From an uncultured Bacillota bacterium (GTDB taxonomy: Bacteria; Bacillota; Clostridia; Tissierellales; Tepidimicrobiaceae): a stretch of DNA of 64,000 nt. Below, piece after piece: positions 28,129 through 38,305 of the stretch. Location of the stretch: positions 81,965 through 145,964 of the forward strand of contig CALBUB010000015.1 in NCBI GenBank assembly GCA_937967955.1, in the 5' to 3' direction. The translations under genes and the position numbers were made by a program. The notes beneath the pieces were generated by a model. That model was not told where the DNA came from. It saw only the letters and a program-made list of their open reading frames with translations, and searched no databases. How positions within the stretch are numbered: the stretch's first letter is position 1; every line of letters starts with the position of its first letter.

Positions 28129-30255
28129 ATGGAGAAGCAATTCCGTTATAATTTAGCAGGCACAGAATTAATAGTAACTATAGGCAAAGTTGCTGAGCAA
28201 GCTAATGGAGCTTGTTTATTACAATATGGTGATACTGTTGTATTAGTTACTGCTTGCGCTTCGAAAGAACCAAGGGAAGGTATAGATTTCTTTCCATTAA
28301 GTGTTGATTTTGAAGAAAAATTGTATGCAGTAGGAAAAATTCCGGGAGGCTTTATCAAAAGAGAAGGTAAGCCAAGTGATAAAGCAATATTAACAGCTAG
28401 GTTAATTGATAGACCTATTAGACCTTTATTTCCTGAAGGCTATAGAAATGACGTTCAAGTAATAGTAACTGTGCTATCTGTTGATCAAGATCATACTCCT
28501 GACATTTTAGGCATGATCGGCTCTTCCATAGCATTATCAATTTCAGATATTCCTTTTCAAGGTCCTACCGGAGCAGTATCCGTTGGGTTAGTAGATGGTG
28601 AGTTTGTTATCAATCCAAATGCAAAAGAAAGAGAAAAATCAGATCTAAGCCTTACTGTTTCAGGAACCAAGGATGCAATAATGATGGTTGAGGCAGGTGC
28701 AAATGAAGTACCAGAGAATGTAATATTAGATGCAATAATGTTAGCCCATGAAGAAATCAAAAAATTATGTGAATTTATTGAAGAAATACAAGCAGAAGTA
28801 GGTAAGGAAAAGCAGACATTTGAAGTATTCATGACAGATGAAGAAATTGCTAAGGAAGTAGAAGAGTATGTTAAGGATAGCCTAATCGATGCTATAAGAA
28901 CCGAGGACAAAACTGAAAGAGAAGAAAATATAGATAAGGTGATGAATGAGACAATTGAGTATTTCTTAGAAAAATATCCTGATAATGAGAAGGATATTAG
29001 CGAAACTCTAAACAAACTGTTAAAAGAAGAAATGAGAAGTCTCATATTGGAAGAAGGAATAAGACCTGATAATAGAAAACCCGATGAGATAAGACCTATA
29101 TCTTGCGAAGTAGGTTTACTTCCAAGGGCTCATGGTTCTGGTTTATTTACAAGAGGGCAAACACAAGTATTGACAGTTGCAACCTTAGGTGCTAAAAGTG
29201 ATGTTCAGATAATCGATGGAATTGGAGACGAAGAAATGAAAAGGTATATGCACCATTATAATTTCCCACCTTATAGCGTTGGAGAAACTAGGGTAATAAG
29301 AGGTCCAGGCAGAAGGGAAATTGGTCATGGTGCTTTAGCTGAAAGAGCATTAGAACCTGTTATTCCTTCGGAAGATGAATTCCCTTATACTATAAGATTA
29401 GTATCAGAAGTGTTAAGTTCTAATGGCTCAACATCTCAAGCTAGTGTTTGTGGTAGTACTTTGGCACTATTAGATGCAGGAGTTCCAATAAAGAAATCTG
29501 TGGCAGGAATAGCTATGGGTTTAATAAAGTCTGATGATAAAGTGGTTATACTATCAGATATCCAAGGAATGGAAGACCATTTTGGCGATATGGACTTTAA
29601 GGTTGCTGGTACAAGAGATGGAATAACAGCTTTACAGATGGACATAAAAATACCTGGTATAGATAGAGAAATTTTAAAAGAAGCTTTAGAAAAAGCTAAA
29701 CAGGGTAGACTATATATATTAGATAAGATGGATGAAACAATTTCTAAACCAAGAGAGCATCTATCTCCTTATGCACCTAGGATATTTAAGATGAAGGTAG
29801 ATCCAGATAAAATAAGGGATATTATAGGGCCAGGAGGCAAGATGATCAACAAGATTATAGATGAAACTAACGTAAAAATTGACATTGACAACGATGGAAA
29901 AATATTGATTGCAGCAGAAGATAGGGAAAAAGGACAAAGAGCAATTGATTTAATAAACACTATTACTAAAGATGTAGAAGTTGGAGATATTTATACAGGA
30001 AAAGTAGCAAGAATAGCGCCCTTTGGAGCCTTTGTAGAACTATTTAATGGAAAAGAAGGCTTGCTCCATATTTCAAATATTTCTCACGAAAGGATTGAAA
30101 AAGTGGAAGATGTGTTATCTATTGGAGATGAAGTTTTAGTCAAAGTAATAGATGTAGATATTCATGGTAGGATTAATTTATCAAGAAAGGCAGTACTACC
30201 TAAGGAAACTAAGCCTGTAAGGAAAGCGAGAAATACAAAAAATAATACAAAATAA
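28129..30255 (+). CDS. pnp: Polynucleotide phosphorylase
   Basis: 708 residues. Two RNase PH-like domains are separated by a helical linker (about 220-310). Then KH ([12 protein letters not shown], about 555) and S1 ([18 protein letters not shown]) domains follow, with a basic tail. 3'-5' phosphorolytic exoribonuclease of mRNA decay. ATG 28129 is placed by AGAAGGAGGG at 28114-28122, not TTG 28123. A strong terminator follows. Confidence 0.98.
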   Translation: MEKQFRYNLAGTELIVTIGKVAEQANGACLLQYGDTVVLVTACASKEPREGIDFFPLSVDFEEKLYAVGKIPGGFIKREGKPSDKAILTARLIDRPIRPLFPEGYRNDVQVIVTVLSVDQDHTPDILGMIGSSIALSISDIPFQGPTGAVSVGLVDGEFVINPNAKEREKSDLSLTVSGTKDAIMMVEAGANEVPENVILDAIMLAHEEIKKLCEFIEEIQAEVGKEKQTFEVFMTDEEIAKEVEEYVKDSLIDAIRTEDKTEREENIDKVMNETIEYFLEKYPDNEKDISETLNKLLKEEMRSLILEEGIRPDNRKPDEIRPISCEVGLLPRAHGSGLFTRGQTQVLTVATLGAKSDVQIIDGIGDEEMKRYMHHYNFPPYSVGETRVIRGPGRREIGHGALAERALEPVIPSEDEFPYTIRLVSEVLSSNGSTSQASVCGSTLALLDAGVPIKKSVAGIAMGLIKSDDKVVILSDIQGMEDHFGDMDFKVAGTRDGITALQMDIKIPGIDREILKEALEKAKQGRLYILDKMDETISKPREHLSPYAPRIFKMKVDPDKIRDIIGPGGKMINKIIDETNVKIDIDNDGKILIAAEDREKGQRAIDLINTITKDVEVGDIYTGKVARIAPFGAFVELFNGKEGLLHISNISHERIEKVEDVLSIGDEVLVKVIDVDIHGRINLSRKAVLPKETKPVRKARNTKNNTK

Positions 30256-30259
30256 AGCC

Positions 30260-30289
30260 ACATGAACCACAAATAGGTTCATGTTTTTT
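30260..30289 (+). terminator. Intrinsic terminator after pnp
   Basis: ACATGAACC (30260-30268) pairs with GGTTCATGT (30276-30284), running into TTTTTT. Confidence 0.9.
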
Positions 30290-30362
30290 AATTTATAATT
30301 TAATAAATATATTTCTATCCTTCTGAATATAATGTTTTAGGAGAAAATTTGGAGGGATAGAT

Positions 30363-31073
30363 ATGAGATTGATTATAGTTGATAAAAAAATATTGTATAT
30401 TTTACTTGCGGTAATTGTTGCTATAATTGTGGTTTCTCTTGTTATTAGCTTTTATAATAGAGCTGAAGAGACTTTCAATATGGATGTATATTATAAAGGA
30501 AATGTAGATGATAAAATTATTGCTTTTGCCTGTAATATAGACTGGGGCAACGAATTTATTCAACCAATGTTAGACATATTTAATGAACATGATATTAAAA
30601 TAACTTTTTTTGTTACTGGCAGATGGGCTAAAGAAAATCCAGAATTGCTAAAGACCATATATGCAGAAGGCCATGAAATAGGGAATCATGGCTATCAACA
30701 CTTGGAATATGATAAGTTAAATTATGAAAAGAATAAAGAACAGATATTGACAGCCCATGATATAATTAAAGATGTATTGGGTACGGAAGCAAGATTTTTT
30801 GCTCCACCTGCTGGTGCATATAATGATAATACAGTAAAAGCTGCAAAAGATCTTGGATATGAGGTAATTATGTGGAGTATAGATACAATTGATTGGAGAG
30901 AAGATAGCACAAAGGATATAATAGTAAAAAGAGTAACAGAGAAATTACATAATGCGGCAATTGTACTTATGCATCCAACTGGGGAAACCGTAAAGGCTTT
31001 ACCAGAAATGATTACATACATATTGGATAAGGGCTACAAAATTGGTACAATAAGTGATGTAGTAAAACAATAA
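30363..31073 (+). CDS. ylxY: Membrane-anchored polysaccharide deacetylase-like protein (YlxY-like)
   Basis: 236 residues. An N-terminal membrane anchor (about 9-30) leads to an extracellular NodB/CE4 domain. Motif 2 (H-G-Y-Q-H, 109-113), motif 3 (F-A-P-P-A-G-A-Y) and the final L-M-H-P are visible. Motif 1, normally T-F-D-D-G, reads C-N-I-D-W-G (57-62), so one of the two catalytic Asp residues appears to be lost. Position between pnp and the M16 peptidase gene matches Bacillus ylxY. Deacetylase activity is therefore doubtful. GGAGGG precedes the ATG. Confidence 0.82.
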   Translation: MRLIIVDKKILYILLAVIVAIIVVSLVISFYNRAEETFNMDVYYKGNVDDKIIAFACNIDWGNEFIQPMLDIFNEHDIKITFFVTGRWAKENPELLKTIYAEGHEIGNHGYQHLEYDKLNYEKNKEQILTAHDIIKDVLGTEARFFAPPAGAYNDNTVKAAKDLGYEVIMWSIDTIDWREDSTKDIIVKRVTEKLHNAAIVLMHPTGETVKALPEMITYILDKGYKIGTISDVVKQ

Positions 31074-31093
31074 GACAAGGAGGAAGTAATTAA

Positions 31094-32377
31094 TTGTATT
31101 CAAGATATAGATTAAGCAATGGGACAAGGGTTGTAATGGAAAAAGTTCCTCATTTTAATTCAGTCTCTATAGGTGTTTTTATAAATACAGGCTCTATAAA
31201 TGAAAACAAAGAAATAAACGGAATTTCACATTTCATAGAGCATATGCTCTTTAAGGGAACTAAAACAAGGACTGGAAAAGAAATAGCTGAATATATTGAT
31301 AACATTGGAGGAGAGTTAAACGCTTTTACAGATACAGAATATACATGCTTTTATGTTAGAACACTGGACAAGCATATTGATAAAGCAATTGATATATTAG
31401 CCGATATTATAAATAATCCAATTTTTAAAGATGAAGACATAAAAAATGAAAAGAAGGTTATCTTTGAAGAAATTAAGATGTATATAGATTCTCCAGAGGA
31501 TCTTGTATACGACATGTTATATGAAGTTATGTTCAAAGAAAATTCTCTCTCTTTGCCTATTATAGGAACTGTAGAAAGTGTTGGAAAGCTAAAAAGGGAA
31601 ACTATAATCGATTATTTTAATAGATATTATATTCCTGAGAATATGGTCATATCAGTATGTGGAAATTTTAATTCTAAAGAAGTTCTAAATATGCTAGAAG
31701 AACATTTTTATAGGAAAAAGGATGAAAGTGTGTATAGAGAAAGCTTGCATAATATAAATGACAAACCTGTAGTTAAGCAAAACATTACGTGGAAGTACAA
31801 AGATATAGAACAGTTAAATTTTTGTTTAGGAATGGAAGGCATAAAAAGAGGAGACAAAGATATATATCCATTAACAATAGTTAACAATATACTAGGTGGC
31901 TGTGTTAGTTCAAAACTATTCCAAAAAATACGAGAAGAAAAGGGGTTAGTATATTCTATTTATTCTAACATAGACACATATAAAACTACTGGTGTCTTTT
32001 CAATATATGCTGCTTTAAGTTCAGAACATTTAATGCAAGTAATTAGATTGATTAAAGATGAGCTTGATAGTTTAAAAAAGTATTTAATAACAAAAGAAGA
32101 ACTTAATAAATCCAAGGAAAAAATAAAAAGCAACTATATATTAGGCCTTGAAGATACTTTTAGTAGAATGCTCAATTTGGGAGAAGCCGAATTATTATTA
32201 GGGTGCCCTATTCCCCATCAAAAAATATTAGAAAGAATAGATAAGATAAGTTTAGATGATATAGAAAGGGTTATTCTAAAAGTATTTGATAAAAACAAAT
32301 ACAATATATCATATGTTGGAAAGATTAAAGATTATGACAGACTTAATGGGCAATTGAAAGAGGTACTATTTAATTAA
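31094..32377 (+). CDS. ymxG: M16-family zinc protease (YmxG/MlpA-like)
   Basis: 427 residues. The inverted zinc motif H-F-I-E-H (about residue 46), a downstream glutamate region (N-E-K-K-V-I-F-E-E-I) and the C-terminal R-E-E-K-G-L-V-Y-S-I-Y pattern are those of processing-peptidase-like M16 enzymes. No signal peptide, so cytoplasmic. TTG start at 31094 behind AAGGAGGAAG. Conserved as the gene after ylxY. The substrate is unknown. Confidence 0.9.
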   Translation: MYSRYRLSNGTRVVMEKVPHFNSVSIGVFINTGSINENKEINGISHFIEHMLFKGTKTRTGKEIAEYIDNIGGELNAFTDTEYTCFYVRTLDKHIDKAIDILADIINNPIFKDEDIKNEKKVIFEEIKMYIDSPEDLVYDMLYEVMFKENSLSLPIIGTVESVGKLKRETIIDYFNRYYIPENMVISVCGNFNSKEVLNMLEEHFYRKKDESVYRESLHNINDKPVVKQNITWKYKDIEQLNFCLGMEGIKRGDKDIYPLTIVNNILGGCVSSKLFQKIREEKGLVYSIYSNIDTYKTTGVFSIYAALSSEHLMQVIRLIKDELDSLKKYLITKEELNKSKEKIKSNYILGLEDTFSRMLNLGEAELLLGCPIPHQKILERIDKISLDDIERVILKVFDKNKYNISYVGKIKDYDRLNGQLKEVLFN

Positions 32378-32422
32378 GAAGATTATGAAAAACTTAATAA
32401 ATATATAGAAAGGAGATACTAT

Positions 32423-32866
32423 ATGGAAAACAAAAAAAAGATAAAAATAAAATATGTAAGTGATGAAATTGAAAGATTAAGATATATTGATGGAAAAAGT
32501 GATTGGATAGACTTAAGGGCAGCAGAACATGTGGTAATGAAAAAAGGAGAATTCAGATTAATTTCTTTAGGTGTAGCAATGGAACTTCCAGAAGGTTATG
32601 AAGCACTAATAGTACCTAGAAGCAGTACCTACAAAAACTTTGGAATTATTCAAGCTAATCACTGTGGAGTTATTGATGAAAGCTATTGCGCTAATGAAGA
32701 TGTTTGGAAGTTTCCGGCAATAGCCTTGCGAGATACAGAAATACATGTTAATGATAGAATTTGTCAGTTTCGAATCATAAAACATCAACCTGTAATTGAG
32801 TTTGAAGAAGTGGATGATTTAGGTAATGAACCACGAGGTGGCTTTGGCAGTACAGGTATTAAGTAA
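32423..32866 (+). CDS. dut: dUTP diphosphatase
   Basis: 147 residues, trimeric dUTPase fold. D-L-R-A-A-E (motif 1), P-R-S-S-T (motif 2), G-V-I-D-E-S-Y (motif 3), R-I-C-Q-F (motif 4) and the C-terminal glycine-rich R-G-G-F-G-S-T-G (motif 5) are all there. Compared with the classic form it has a small insert after motif 3 ([10 protein letters not shown]), as in several Firmicutes enzymes. It hydrolyses dUTP and keeps uracil out of DNA. AAAGGAG before the ATG; a very strong terminator follows. Confidence 0.9.
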   Translation: MENKKKIKIKYVSDEIERLRYIDGKSDWIDLRAAEHVVMKKGEFRLISLGVAMELPEGYEALIVPRSSTYKNFGIIQANHCGVIDESYCANEDVWKFPAIALRDTEIHVNDRICQFRIIKHQPVIEFEEVDDLGNEPRGGFGSTGIK

Positions 32867-32875
32867 ATACATTAG

Positions 32876-32928
32876 AAAATTAAAAAGGATTGAGTTTTGC
32901 ACTAAGAAACTCAATCCTTTTTAATTTT
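32876..32928 (+). terminator. Long perfect hairpin terminator after dut
   Basis: A 22-bp perfect stem: bases 32876-32897 pair with 32907-32928 across a 9-base loop. AAAA on one side and TTTT on the other make it usable on both strands. The remaining bases up to 33086 hold no ORF or clear structure apart from the AT-rich ylmC upstream region. Confidence 0.85.
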
Positions 32929-33086
32929 GTTTCAAAAGCAGTTTATTGTTATCTATTAAATGATTAAATTTGGATAGTATATCATAACTAACCTTATCAT
33001 AACTGATAAAACAAAAATAAATCATAAATCAAATAAAACTACAATACAATAATAAAAGAAAAATTACAAAATAAGGGGCGAATAAA

Positions 33087-33323
33087 ATGCTTTTAAGTGA
33101 ATTAGGAGGAAAAGAAATAGTAAATTTAAACAATGGTGAAAGATTGGGCATAATAGCAGATACTGATATTGTAGTTGATAAAAAAACAGGAAAAATAATA
33201 TCCTTATTAATTCCAGATGGAAAACTTCAATTTAAACTATTTGGAAACAGCAGGGAAATGGAAATTCCTTGGCAAGCCATTAGAAAAATTGGTCAAGATA
33301 TGATTATTATTGAATTAGAGTAA
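33087..33323 (+). CDS. YlmC/YmxH-family PRC-barrel protein
   Basis: 78 residues. L-L-S-E-L-G-G-K-E-I-V-N-L-N-N-G-E-R-L-G and P-W-x-A-I-R-K-I-G-x-D-x-I-I define the YlmC/YmxH family, a PRC-barrel group common in endospore formers and often named a sporulation protein; its function is not known. In Bacillus ymxH also lies next to ymxG. AAGGGGCG precedes the ATG; a hairpin terminator follows immediately. Confidence 0.88.
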   Translation: MLLSELGGKEIVNLNNGERLGIIADTDIVVDKKTGKIISLLIPDGKLQFKLFGNSREMEIPWQAIRKIGQDMIIIELE

Positions 33324-33361
33324 ATATTAAGCCTGATTTAAAATCAGGCTTAATATTTTTT
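33323..33361 (+). terminator. Terminator after the YlmC-like gene
   Basis: A 17-base arm (33323-33339) with core AAGCCTGATTT pairs with 33341-33357, followed by more T; the tip closes as a small A/T loop. Confidence 0.85.
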
Positions 33362-33413
33362 ATAAATATGAGCATATTATAATTAGCACATTAAATATAT
33401 TGGAGGTTATAGG

Positions 33414-34112
33414 GTGAGAAGAGAAAATAAGCAAGAGCAAAATCAAAATATGGATATTATTGATAATATAAACAAAGTGGGCGTGCCAAATGTACCTAAT
33501 TTTGAAAACAATATACAGTTTATTACTATAGTAGGAGAAATAGAAGGGCATACCTCTTCTTCAACAGGAAAAAAGACTACAAAATATGAACACATTATAC
33601 CTATGTTGATTGCAGCAGTACAAGATCCAAAAATTGAAGGTCTATTTATAATATTAAATACAGAAGGAGGAGATGTAGAAGCTGGACTTGCGTTAAGCGA
33701 AATGATTAATAGTATAGACAAACCAAAAGTTTCTTTAGTCCTTGGTGGAGGTCATAGTATAGGTGTACCTTTAGCTACAGCTACAGACTATTCATTTATA
33801 GTTCCTACTGCTGCTATGACTATCCATCCTATTAGAACAACTGGACTGGTTATAGGCGTTCCTCAAACTTTCAGATATTTTCAGAAAATGCAAAAGAGGA
33901 TTAATGATTTCATACTGCGGACTTCTAATATTTCAGAAGAAACTCTTACTAAACTTATGTTTGCTACAGATGAATTGGCTAATGACATAGGAACAATACT
34001 TATTGGTAAAGAAGCTGTAGAATATGGCTTGATTGATGAAGTAGGTGGCTTTAGTCAGGCACTAAAAAAATTACATGAACTTATTAATGAAAGGAAAAAT
34101 ATTGAAAAATAA
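33414..34112 (+). CDS. tepA: ClpP-family serine protease TepA
   Basis: 232 residues with a ClpP fold. L-N-T-E-G-G-D-V-E-A-G, nucleophile S115 in G-G-G-H-S-I-G and H138 in M-T-I-H-P form the catalytic core. TepA (YmfB) is a cytoplasmic ClpP-like protease reported to affect protein export and to degrade small acid-soluble spore proteins during germination. Its place just before ftsK/spoIIIE is conserved. GTG start after GGAGGTTATAG. The small gene ylzJ found here in Bacillus is absent. Confidence 0.88.
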   Translation: MRRENKQEQNQNMDIIDNINKVGVPNVPNFENNIQFITIVGEIEGHTSSSTGKKTTKYEHIIPMLIAAVQDPKIEGLFIILNTEGGDVEAGLALSEMINSIDKPKVSLVLGGGHSIGVPLATATDYSFIVPTAAMTIHPIRTTGLVIGVPQTFRYFQKMQKRINDFILRTSNISEETLTKLMFATDELANDIGTILIGKEAVEYGLIDEVGGFSQALKKLHELINERKNIEK

Positions 34113-34263
34113 ATTATAATATAATACCATGAAGACATAAAGGGGGATTTTTTTATTTTTCATATTATATCTATTTGATTATAAGGATATAATTTTTTTG
34201 ATATAATAAGATTAATATTAAAAACATACATAGTAATATTTGAAAAATAAGAGGTGGTTTTGT

Positions 34264-36426
34264 TTGTCTAGGAAAAAAGTAAAGAGTAAAAAGAAGGGAA
34301 AAATTAAATACAATAGGGAAATATTAGGAGTTATAATTCTATTATTTGGTCTTTTTTCACTTATAAGTTTGTTTAGTAATAAAACAGGGCTTGTAGGAAT
34401 TGTTCTAAGAAATACTTATTTTACATTAATGGGTTTTGGAGGTTATTTTTTTCCATTGGTAATCATAGGGACAAGCCTACTTTTTTTAATTGCTAAGTTT
34501 GAAGGTGACGACAAATTTAAAACTGCTTGTTTACTAATTTTATTTTTATGTTTATTAGTATTTTTAGATATTACATATATAAAAGAAAACAATTTTTCCA
34601 ATAGAATTTTAATGTCTATACATTTAAGTAAGAAAGGTGTTGGCGGAGGAGTTGTTGGTTCTTTTATAGGTTACATATTATTAAAGTTATTTGGCTCAGT
34701 AGGTTCATATATATTAATTAGTTTTATTGCTTTAATAGCAGTCTTATTATTTACTGATGTAAAATTTACAGACTTGTTGGACAAAGTTAAAATTAAATTT
34801 AAATTTAAATCTAAGAAAAATGCTCCTTCAAAAGTAAGTAATAAAATAGATAATAAAAGAAATATACAAGCAAACAGTTTTATAGAAGATAGCAAACAAG
34901 AAGTAATTATCAAAGAATACAACTCCAAACCTAAAGGGAATCATAAAAACAAATTAAAAACTAATATTGTGATAACAGATAACAAAGCTTCTTTTTCAAA
35001 TTTTAAATTTCCCTCTTTAGAACTTCTAGAAGACGTTGAAAAAAAGCAAACCTACGATTTTAAGAAAGAAGTTATTAATAATGCAAAAAAAATAGAAGAA
35101 ACTATGAAAAACTTTGGGATTGATTCTAGAATAATCCAAATTGACAGAGGGCCAACTATAACGTGCTACGAACTTCAACCTGCTCCAGGTGTAAAAGTAA
35201 GTAGGATTGTAAATTTATCTAACGATTTGGCCTTAAGCTTAGCTGCTTCAGATATAAGGATTGTAGCGCCAATTCCAGGTAAGGCCGCTGTTGGTATAGA
35301 GGTACCTAACAAGGTTAAAGATGTGGTTACTTTAAAGGAGATTTTACAATCTGAAGAATATTTAAACTTGGATAGTAACATACCCTTAGCCTTGGGCAAG
35401 GATATAACAGGTAAAACAGTAATTTCGAGTATAGATAGGATGCCTCATTTACTCATAGCTGGTGCTACTGGTTCAGGAAAAAGCGTGTGTATTAATACAA
35501 TTATTATGAGTATACTGTTTAAAGCCCATCCAGATGATGTAAAATTATTATTGATTGATCCAAAAGTAGTAGAGTTAAACATATATAATGGTATTCCTCA
35601 CCTATTGATACCAGTAGTTACTGATCCCAAAAAAGCAGCCATGGCACTTGATTGGGCAGTTAAAGAAATGGAAAGAAGATATAAGTTGTTTGCTGATAAT
35701 AATGTAAGAGATATTAAATCTTATAATAGAATGCTTGCAGATGAAGCAGGGGAAAAATTGCCCAATATTGTAATCATAATTGATGAGCTAGCTGATTTAA
35801 TGATGGTGGCCGCAAAGGAGATAGAAGATTACATATGTAGATTAGCACAAATGGCTAGGGCTGCAGGTATGTATTTAATAATTGCTACTCAAAGACCTTC
35901 TGTAGATGTTATAACAGGAACCATAAAGGCTAATATTCCATCGAGAATATCCTTCGCTGTTTCATCACAGATAGACTCTAGAACTATTCTGGATATGAGT
36001 GGTGCAGAAAAACTACTTGGGAAAGGGGATATGCTATTTTTCCCCTCAAATCTTCCAAAGCCTGTTCGTGTACAGGGAGCCTTTGTAAGTGATGAGGAAG
36101 TTAAAAGGGTTGTAGACTTCTTGAAGTCTCAAAATACAGCAGAATATGATGATGAAGTTATGTCTACAATAGAGAATGAAGCAAATATGAATGATTTACA
36201 TAGAGATGCTGACGAATTATTACCAGATGCTATTTCTTTAGTGGTTGATGAAGGACAGGCATCAATCTCACTACTACAAAGAAGGCTAAAAATAGGTTAT
36301 GCGAGAGCTGCCAGAATTATAGATCAGATGGAGGAAAGAGGTATCGTAGGTGGATATGAAGGCAGTAAACCTAGAAAAGTTCTAATATCAAAAGAAGAAT
36401 TAGATTCAATAGATAAGGAGAGATAA
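34264..36426 (+). CDS. ftsK: DNA translocase FtsK/SpoIIIE
   Basis: 720 residues. A basic start and four membrane helices (about 20-170) precede a lysine-rich linker. The motor follows, with Walker A G-A-T-G-S-G-K-S (about 400) and Walker B I-I-I-D-E-L-A-D-L. The C-terminal winged-helix gamma domain (from about 655) reads polarity sequences. It pumps chromosomal DNA through the division or sporulation septum and can activate XerC/D at dif. TTG 34264 is placed by GAGGTGG at 34251-34257; the earlier TTG 34240 lies upstream of that site. rimO overlaps the stop. Confidence 0.94.
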   Translation: MSRKKVKSKKKGKIKYNREILGVIILLFGLFSLISLFSNKTGLVGIVLRNTYFTLMGFGGYFFPLVIIGTSLLFLIAKFEGDDKFKTACLLILFLCLLVFLDITYIKENNFSNRILMSIHLSKKGVGGGVVGSFIGYILLKLFGSVGSYILISFIALIAVLLFTDVKFTDLLDKVKIKFKFKSKKNAPSKVSNKIDNKRNIQANSFIEDSKQEVIIKEYNSKPKGNHKNKLKTNIVITDNKASFSNFKFPSLELLEDVEKKQTYDFKKEVINNAKKIEETMKNFGIDSRIIQIDRGPTITCYELQPAPGVKVSRIVNLSNDLALSLAASDIRIVAPIPGKAAVGIEVPNKVKDVVTLKEILQSEEYLNLDSNIPLALGKDITGKTVISSIDRMPHLLIAGATGSGKSVCINTIIMSILFKAHPDDVKLLLIDPKVVELNIYNGIPHLLIPVVTDPKKAAMALDWAVKEMERRYKLFADNNVRDIKSYNRMLADEAGEKLPNIVIIIDELADLMMVAAKEIEDYICRLAQMARAAGMYLIIATQRPSVDVITGTIKANIPSRISFAVSSQIDSRTILDMSGAEKLLGKGDMLFFPSNLPKPVRVQGAFVSDEEVKRVVDFLKSQNTAEYDDEVMSTIENEANMNDLHRDADELLPDAISLVVDEGQASISLLQRRLKIGYARAARIIDQMEERGIVGGYEGSKPRKVLISKEELDSIDKER

Positions 36427-37751
36427 TGATGAAAAATATAGCAATAGTAACTTTAGGATGCGCAAAGAATGAAATTGATTCTGAACTGATGATGGGAATA
36501 CTAAAGGCCAATAATTTTCGAATTACAAATTCTTTATACGAAGCTGATATTATAATTGTTAATACTTGCGGCTTTATAGATGCTGCAAAAGAGGAATCAA
36601 TAGAAACTATATGGGAAATGACCAGATACAAAGAAGAAGGTAAGTGTAAATATATCATTTTAGCTGGTTGTTTAGCTGAGAGATACTACAAGGAATTATT
36701 AGAGGAGATTGACGAAGTTGATGGAATTATAGGTACTGGAAACATTAAAGATATTGCCAATCTTATTAATAAGTTAGAAGATGGTGAAAGTGATATTGTA
36801 TATACTAAAAACATAAATGAAGCATATCTAGAAGATGTCCAAAGACAAAACTTCAGAAAGACAGAATATGTGAAGATATCTGAAGGCTGTAATAATTTTT
36901 GTACCTATTGTATTATTCCAAAATTGAGAGGAAAATATAGAAGTAGGAAGATTGAAGATATAGTTAAGGAAGTAGAATATCTTGTAAGCAATGGAGTTAG
37001 AGAAGTAATATTAATTGGACAGAATACTGCAGACTATGGTATAGATATTTATGGAAAATATAAATTGAGTACCCTATTAGACAGATTAAATAAAATTGAA
37101 CAGTTAAAGTGGATAAGAATTTTATATCTGTATCCCGACCACTTGGATGAAAAGTTAATTGAATCAATAAAAAATAATGATAAGGTATTAAAATATTTGG
37201 ACATTCCATTACAACACGTAAATAATGATATTTTAAGAAGAATGAATCGTAAGACCACAAAAGAAAAGATAACAAAATTGATTAATACATTAAGAAAAGA
37301 AATACCAGACATTATAATAAGAACAACCTTTATTGTAGGTTTTCCTGGCGAAGATGAGGAAAAATTTAATGAGTTATATGAATTTATTAAGGAAGTTAAA
37401 TTAGATAGAGTTGGAGTATTTACTTACTCAAGGGAAGAAGGAACTCCAGCTTATAACTTTGAAAAGCAAGTATCAGAGGAAGTTAAAAATTATAGAAGAG
37501 ATAAAATAATGCAACTTCAGAGTCATATATCCTATGAATTAAATAAAGAAAAAATAGGTAAAATATACGAGGTTCTAATTGAAGATATAGAAAATGAAGG
37601 CTTATACGTGGGAAGAACTTATATGGATAGCCCAGATATTGATGGGGTATTTTATGTAAAAACTGATGAAAAATTAAAAATAGGCCAATTTGTAAAAGCT
37701 AAAGCAACAGATTGTTTAGAGTATGATTTGATTGGAGAGATAGTAAAATGA
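36426..37751 (+). CDS. rimO: Ribosomal protein S12 methylthiotransferase RimO
   Basis: 441 residues. The UPF0004 domain has T-L-G-C-A-K-N-E-I-D-S-E, N-T-C-G-F-I and A-G-C-L for the second [4Fe-4S] cluster. The radical-[11 protein letters not shown] lies at about 153-160, and a TRAM domain is at the end. G-C-A-K-N rather than G-C-Q-M-N separates RimO from MiaB (59214). ATG 36426 overlaps the ftsK stop (TAATG); a second ATG at 36429 is equally possible. The last four bases overlap pgsA (ATGA). Confidence 0.93.
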   Translation: MMKNIAIVTLGCAKNEIDSELMMGILKANNFRITNSLYEADIIIVNTCGFIDAAKEESIETIWEMTRYKEEGKCKYIILAGCLAERYYKELLEEIDEVDGIIGTGNIKDIANLINKLEDGESDIVYTKNINEAYLEDVQRQNFRKTEYVKISEGCNNFCTYCIIPKLRGKYRSRKIEDIVKEVEYLVSNGVREVILIGQNTADYGIDIYGKYKLSTLLDRLNKIEQLKWIRILYLYPDHLDEKLIESIKNNDKVLKYLDIPLQHVNNDILRRMNRKTTKEKITKLINTLRKEIPDIIIRTTFIVGFPGEDEEKFNELYEFIKEVKLDRVGVFTYSREEGTPAYNFEKQVSEEVKNYRRDKIMQLQSHISYELNKEKIGKIYEVLIEDIENEGLYVGRTYMDSPDIDGVFYVKTDEKLKIGQFVKAKATDCLEYDLIGEIVK

Positions 37752-38293
37752 ACTTAGCTAATAAAATTACCCTTTTACGAGTATTAATGATCCCCATATT
37801 TATGATAATTTTATTGTCTGACTTAAAATGGAATAACTATATAGCTGCCGGAATATTTATAGTTGCTTCTATAACTGATACTTTAGATGGCTATATAGCT
37901 AGGAGTAAAAATCAAGTCACATCTTTTGGAAAATTTGTCGATCCTTTAGCAGACAAATTATTAGTAACCACTGCCTTAGTATGCTTAATCGAAATGGGAA
38001 AAGTGCCTGCATGGATAGTTATAATAATACTTGCAAGAGAGTTTACTATTACAGGCTTTAGAACAATAGCTGCATCGGAAGGTGTTACTATAGCTGCAAG
38101 TCCTTTAGGAAAAATTAAAACTATAACTCAACTTGTTGCTATTATATCATTACTAATCAATAATTATCCATTTAGGCTTATTAATTTTCCTTTTGATAAA
38201 GTAATGTTGTATATATCCCTATTTTTTACTCTATTATCAGGTATAGAGTATATTCTAAGAAATAAACATGTACTAAAGCTAGGTAAAAGATAG
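37748..38293 (+). CDS. pgsA: CDP-diacylglycerol-glycerol-3-phosphate 3-phosphatidyltransferase
   Basis: 181 residues, about five membrane helices. The CDP-alcohol phosphotransferase motif reads D-x2-D-G-Y-x-A-R-x8-G-x3-D-P-L-A-D with all Asp residues present. It makes phosphatidylglycerophosphate from the CdsA product. Start ATGA overlaps the rimO stop, so translation is coupled. Confidence 0.95.
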   Translation: MNLANKITLLRVLMIPIFMIILLSDLKWNNYIAAGIFIVASITDTLDGYIARSKNQVTSFGKFVDPLADKLLVTTALVCLIEMGKVPAWIVIIILAREFTITGFRTIAASEGVTIAASPLGKIKTITQLVAIISLLINNYPFRLINFPFDKVMLYISLFFTLLSGIEYILRNKHVLKLGKR

Positions 38294-38305
38294 AGGAGTG
38301 ATGAA

